Assembly (NCBI GenBank): GCA_003220195.1
Contig: QHRT01000295.1
Span: 1 to 7,107, forward strand
DNA: 7,107 bases
From: Candidatus Rokuibacteriota bacterium
GTDB taxonomy: Bacteria; Methylomirabilota; Methylomirabilia; Rokubacteriales; CSP1-6
Direction: 5' to 3'
Position 1 is the stretch's first letter, and each line of letters starts with the position of its first letter. Below the pieces are notes generated by a model. That model worked only from the letters and a program-made list of their open reading frames with translations, did no database searches and was not told the DNA's origin. This document shows positions 5,871-7,107 of this stretch, in pieces. The translations under genes were made by a program, and so were the position numbers.

Positions 5871-6527
5871 ATGGTTGAGCGAATGCCGAGGTTCCCGACG
5901 AAAGCCGCGCTCGCGGCGATCGCGCTGGTGCTCGCCTGGACCAGCGGCAGCGCAGCGCAGACGGCGAAACCCGGAGGCGCCGCCGCGCAGGCGGGTGGCG
6001 ACGTTTCCCAGGCGCCGCCGGGCGGCGGCACGCCGCCATCCGTCATGCCGCCAGTGCGCAGGCCGGGGCCTCAGGTCAGGGTTCCTCAGGGCTCCCCGGG
6101 AACGCCGGGCACACGCTTTCCGCCGGACGGAATGCCGCCCGGACCGTCACCGCACGAGGGCGGAACGATGCTGCCGATGCTGCTCCGCAGCGTCAGCCTG
6201 ACGCCGGACCAGGACGTGCGCGTGCGACAGATCATCGGCAAGGGCCGCATGGAGACGCACGCGCTCATGGAGCAACTGCGCCAGGCGGAGGACAGGCTCG
6301 CCGACCAGATCGTCACCTCCGGGCCTCTGAAGCTCACGGACGTACAGCCTCACCTCGACCGGATCAGTCAGCTCCGCCAGCAGCTCTTGCAGGACGCGGC
6401 GCGTGTCTCGCTCGAGATCCGCGCGGTGCTGACGCCAGAGCAGCTCGCGCGGGCGCAGCAGGTCAAGGACCGGATGCGCTCGTTGCAGTCGGAGATGCGC
6501 GCCCTGATGCAGCCCGCGCGCCCTTGA
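5871..6527 (+). CDS. Secreted Spy/CpxP/CnrX-like helical periplasmic protein
   Basis: The 218-residue protein begins with a signal peptide: basic MVERMPRFPTK, hydrophobic AALAAIALVLAW, then small residues SGSAAQ with likely cleavage near residues 29-30 and no lipobox Cys. Residues 33-97 are a low-complexity Pro/Gly linker. Residues 100-215 are charged amphipathic helices with two LTPxQ motifs, LTPDQ (110-114) and LTPEQ (187-191), the hallmark spacing of Spy/CpxP-type proteins and of the PF13801 heavy-metal resistance/CnrX-type group. Such proteins act in the periplasm as chaperones or as sensors that signal to anti-sigma factors. Met residues 100, 103, 127 and 133 and His95 and His130 could bind metal, but no classical site is evident. 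It lies 32 bases after the anti-sigma gene and just before a second ECF gene, favouring a sensor role. Chaperone or metal sensor cannot be decided from sequence. Confidence 0.78.
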   Translation: MVERMPRFPTKAALAAIALVLAWTSGSAAQTAKPGGAAAQAGGDVSQAPPGGGTPPSVMPPVRRPGPQVRVPQGSPGTPGTRFPPDGMPPGPSPHEGGTMLPMLLRSVSLTPDQDVRVRQIIGKGRMETHALMEQLRQAEDRLADQIVTSGPLKLTDVQPHLDRISQLRQQLLQDAARVSLEIRAVLTPEQLARAQQVKDRMRSLQSEMRALMQPARP

Positions 6528-6537
6528 CGTGGAGGCG

Positions 6538-7107
6538 ATGGTCGCCGCCCCGAGCGAGGACGCCGCCCCGGCGCGCCGCGCGGGCGCGACGGACGACGCG
6601 CTGCTCGTCGAACGATGCCGGTCCGGCGACCTCGCCGCGTTCGAGCCGCTGGTCGAGCACCATCGCCATGGCGCCTGGCGGCTCGCGATGAACGTGGTGC
6701 ACGATCGCGAGGACGCCTGGGACGTGACGCAGGACGCGTTCATCCGCGCCTGGCAGGCCCTGCCGTCGTTCCGCGGACAGTCGGCGTTTTCCACGTGGCT
6801 CTTCCGGATCGTCATCAACGTCGCGCTGGACACGCTGCGGCAGCGCTGGCCGAACGGCCGGGCGCGCGCCGGCGCCATGTCGGCGGACGACCTGGAACGT
6901 GAGCTCGTCGATCCCGATCCGGCGCCCGATCGGGTCGCGGCGCGGCTGGAAGAGCGCGAACGCATCATGCGCGCGCTCGACATGTTGCCGGAGCACCACC
7001 GGATGGCGATCGTGCTGAGCGACCTGGAGGGGCTCACGTACCGGGAGATCGCCGACCTGCTCGAGATCCCGATCGGCACGGTGATGTCCCGCCTGCATCA
7101 CGGCCGC
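6538..7107 (+). CDS. Second ECF-type RNA polymerase sigma-70 factor, 3' end outside the window
   Basis: The visible 190 residues cover nearly a whole ECF sigma factor. Region 2 runs from about residue 20 to 105 (LLVERCRSGDLAAFEPLV, DREDAWDVTQDAFIRAW, FRGQSAFSTWLFRIVIN). Region 4 runs from about 145 (LDMLPEHHRMAIVLSDLEG, LTYREIADLLEIPIGTVMS) and is cut at RLHHGR, so perhaps 10-30 residues are missing. This is the RpoE-like, anti-sigma-controlled architecture and is clearly different from the first sigma factor, so it is not a recent duplicate. The start is ATG 6538, although GGAGG is only 2 bases upstream; GTG 6529 is in frame and possible. The gene follows the Spy-like gene by 10 bases or fewer, so they are co-transcribed. 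An anti-sigma gene would be expected just beyond the window. Confidence 0.9.
   Translation, partial: MVAAPSEDAAPARRAGATDDALLVERCRSGDLAAFEPLVEHHRHGAWRLAMNVVHDREDAWDVTQDAFIRAWQALPSFRGQSAFSTWLFRIVINVALDTLRQRWPNGRARAGAMSADDLERELVDPDPAPDRVAARLEERERIMRALDMLPEHHRMAIVLSDLEGLTYREIADLLEIPIGTVMSRLHHGR

Noticed and set aside
5967..6161. GC-rich repetitive-looking stretch as a tandem repeat or CRISPR-like array
   Set aside because: There is no regular unit length; it encodes a Pro/Gly/Ala-rich linker within the secreted protein.
6147..7101. Long minus-strand frames opposite the Spy-like and second sigma genes
   Set aside because: They are antisense shadows of proteins with recognisable motifs and have Arg/Ser-rich composition without domains.

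Overview
The window is GC-rich (clearly above 60% by eye) bacterial chromosome, with strong G/C bias at third codon positions, no tRNA/rRNA, no CRISPR array and no insertion sequence. Extracytoplasmic-function (ECF) sigma factors, a zinc-type anti-sigma protein and a Spy-like periplasmic protein beside a catabolic-looking operon suggest a soil or sediment Gram-negative such as Acidobacteriota (Vicinamibacterales-like) or Rokubacteria. That placement is an inference; the sequence alone does not settle it.

Left two thirds (1-4741), all on the minus strand and read right to left: a BisC/TorZ-type molybdopterin oxidoreductase without a secretion signal (2423-4741); a small unrecognised protein with a possible HxxC/CxxC zinc site (2187-2396); an isocitrate lyase/PEP mutase superfamily protein lacking the usual catalytic cysteine (1223-2173); a PF04909-type amidohydrolase (56-1210); and probably the first codons of another gene running off the left edge (1-42). 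Gaps are only 12-26 bases, so this is very likely one operon. The enzyme mix (oxidoreductase, C-C lyase/hydrolase-type TIM barrel, amidohydrolase) looks like breakdown of a small organic acid or heteroatom-containing compound, but the substrate cannot be read from the sequence.

Right third (4757-7107), all on the plus strand: an ECF sigma factor with no normal start codon (about 4812-5291), a single-pass zf-HC2-type anti-sigma candidate (5344-5838), a secreted Spy/CpxP/CnrX-like helical protein with a Pro/Gly linker (5871-6527), and a second ECF sigma factor cut by the window end (6538-7107). Together they look like an envelope- or metal-stress signalling module: periplasmic sensor, membrane anti-sigma and sigma.

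The most informative non-coding signal is a two-block motif, TGTCAACCA then TCGTCAGA with 13-14 bases between, found twice: in front of the first sigma gene and in front of the anti-sigma gene. Its form matches ECF promoters (an AAC-containing -35 block and a CGTC -10 block), so the module is probably autoregulated from two promoters. The first copy abuts an extended -10 for the divergent oxidoreductase operon, so the two units may be regulated jointly or exclude each other. No gene-free stretch exceeds 300 bases.
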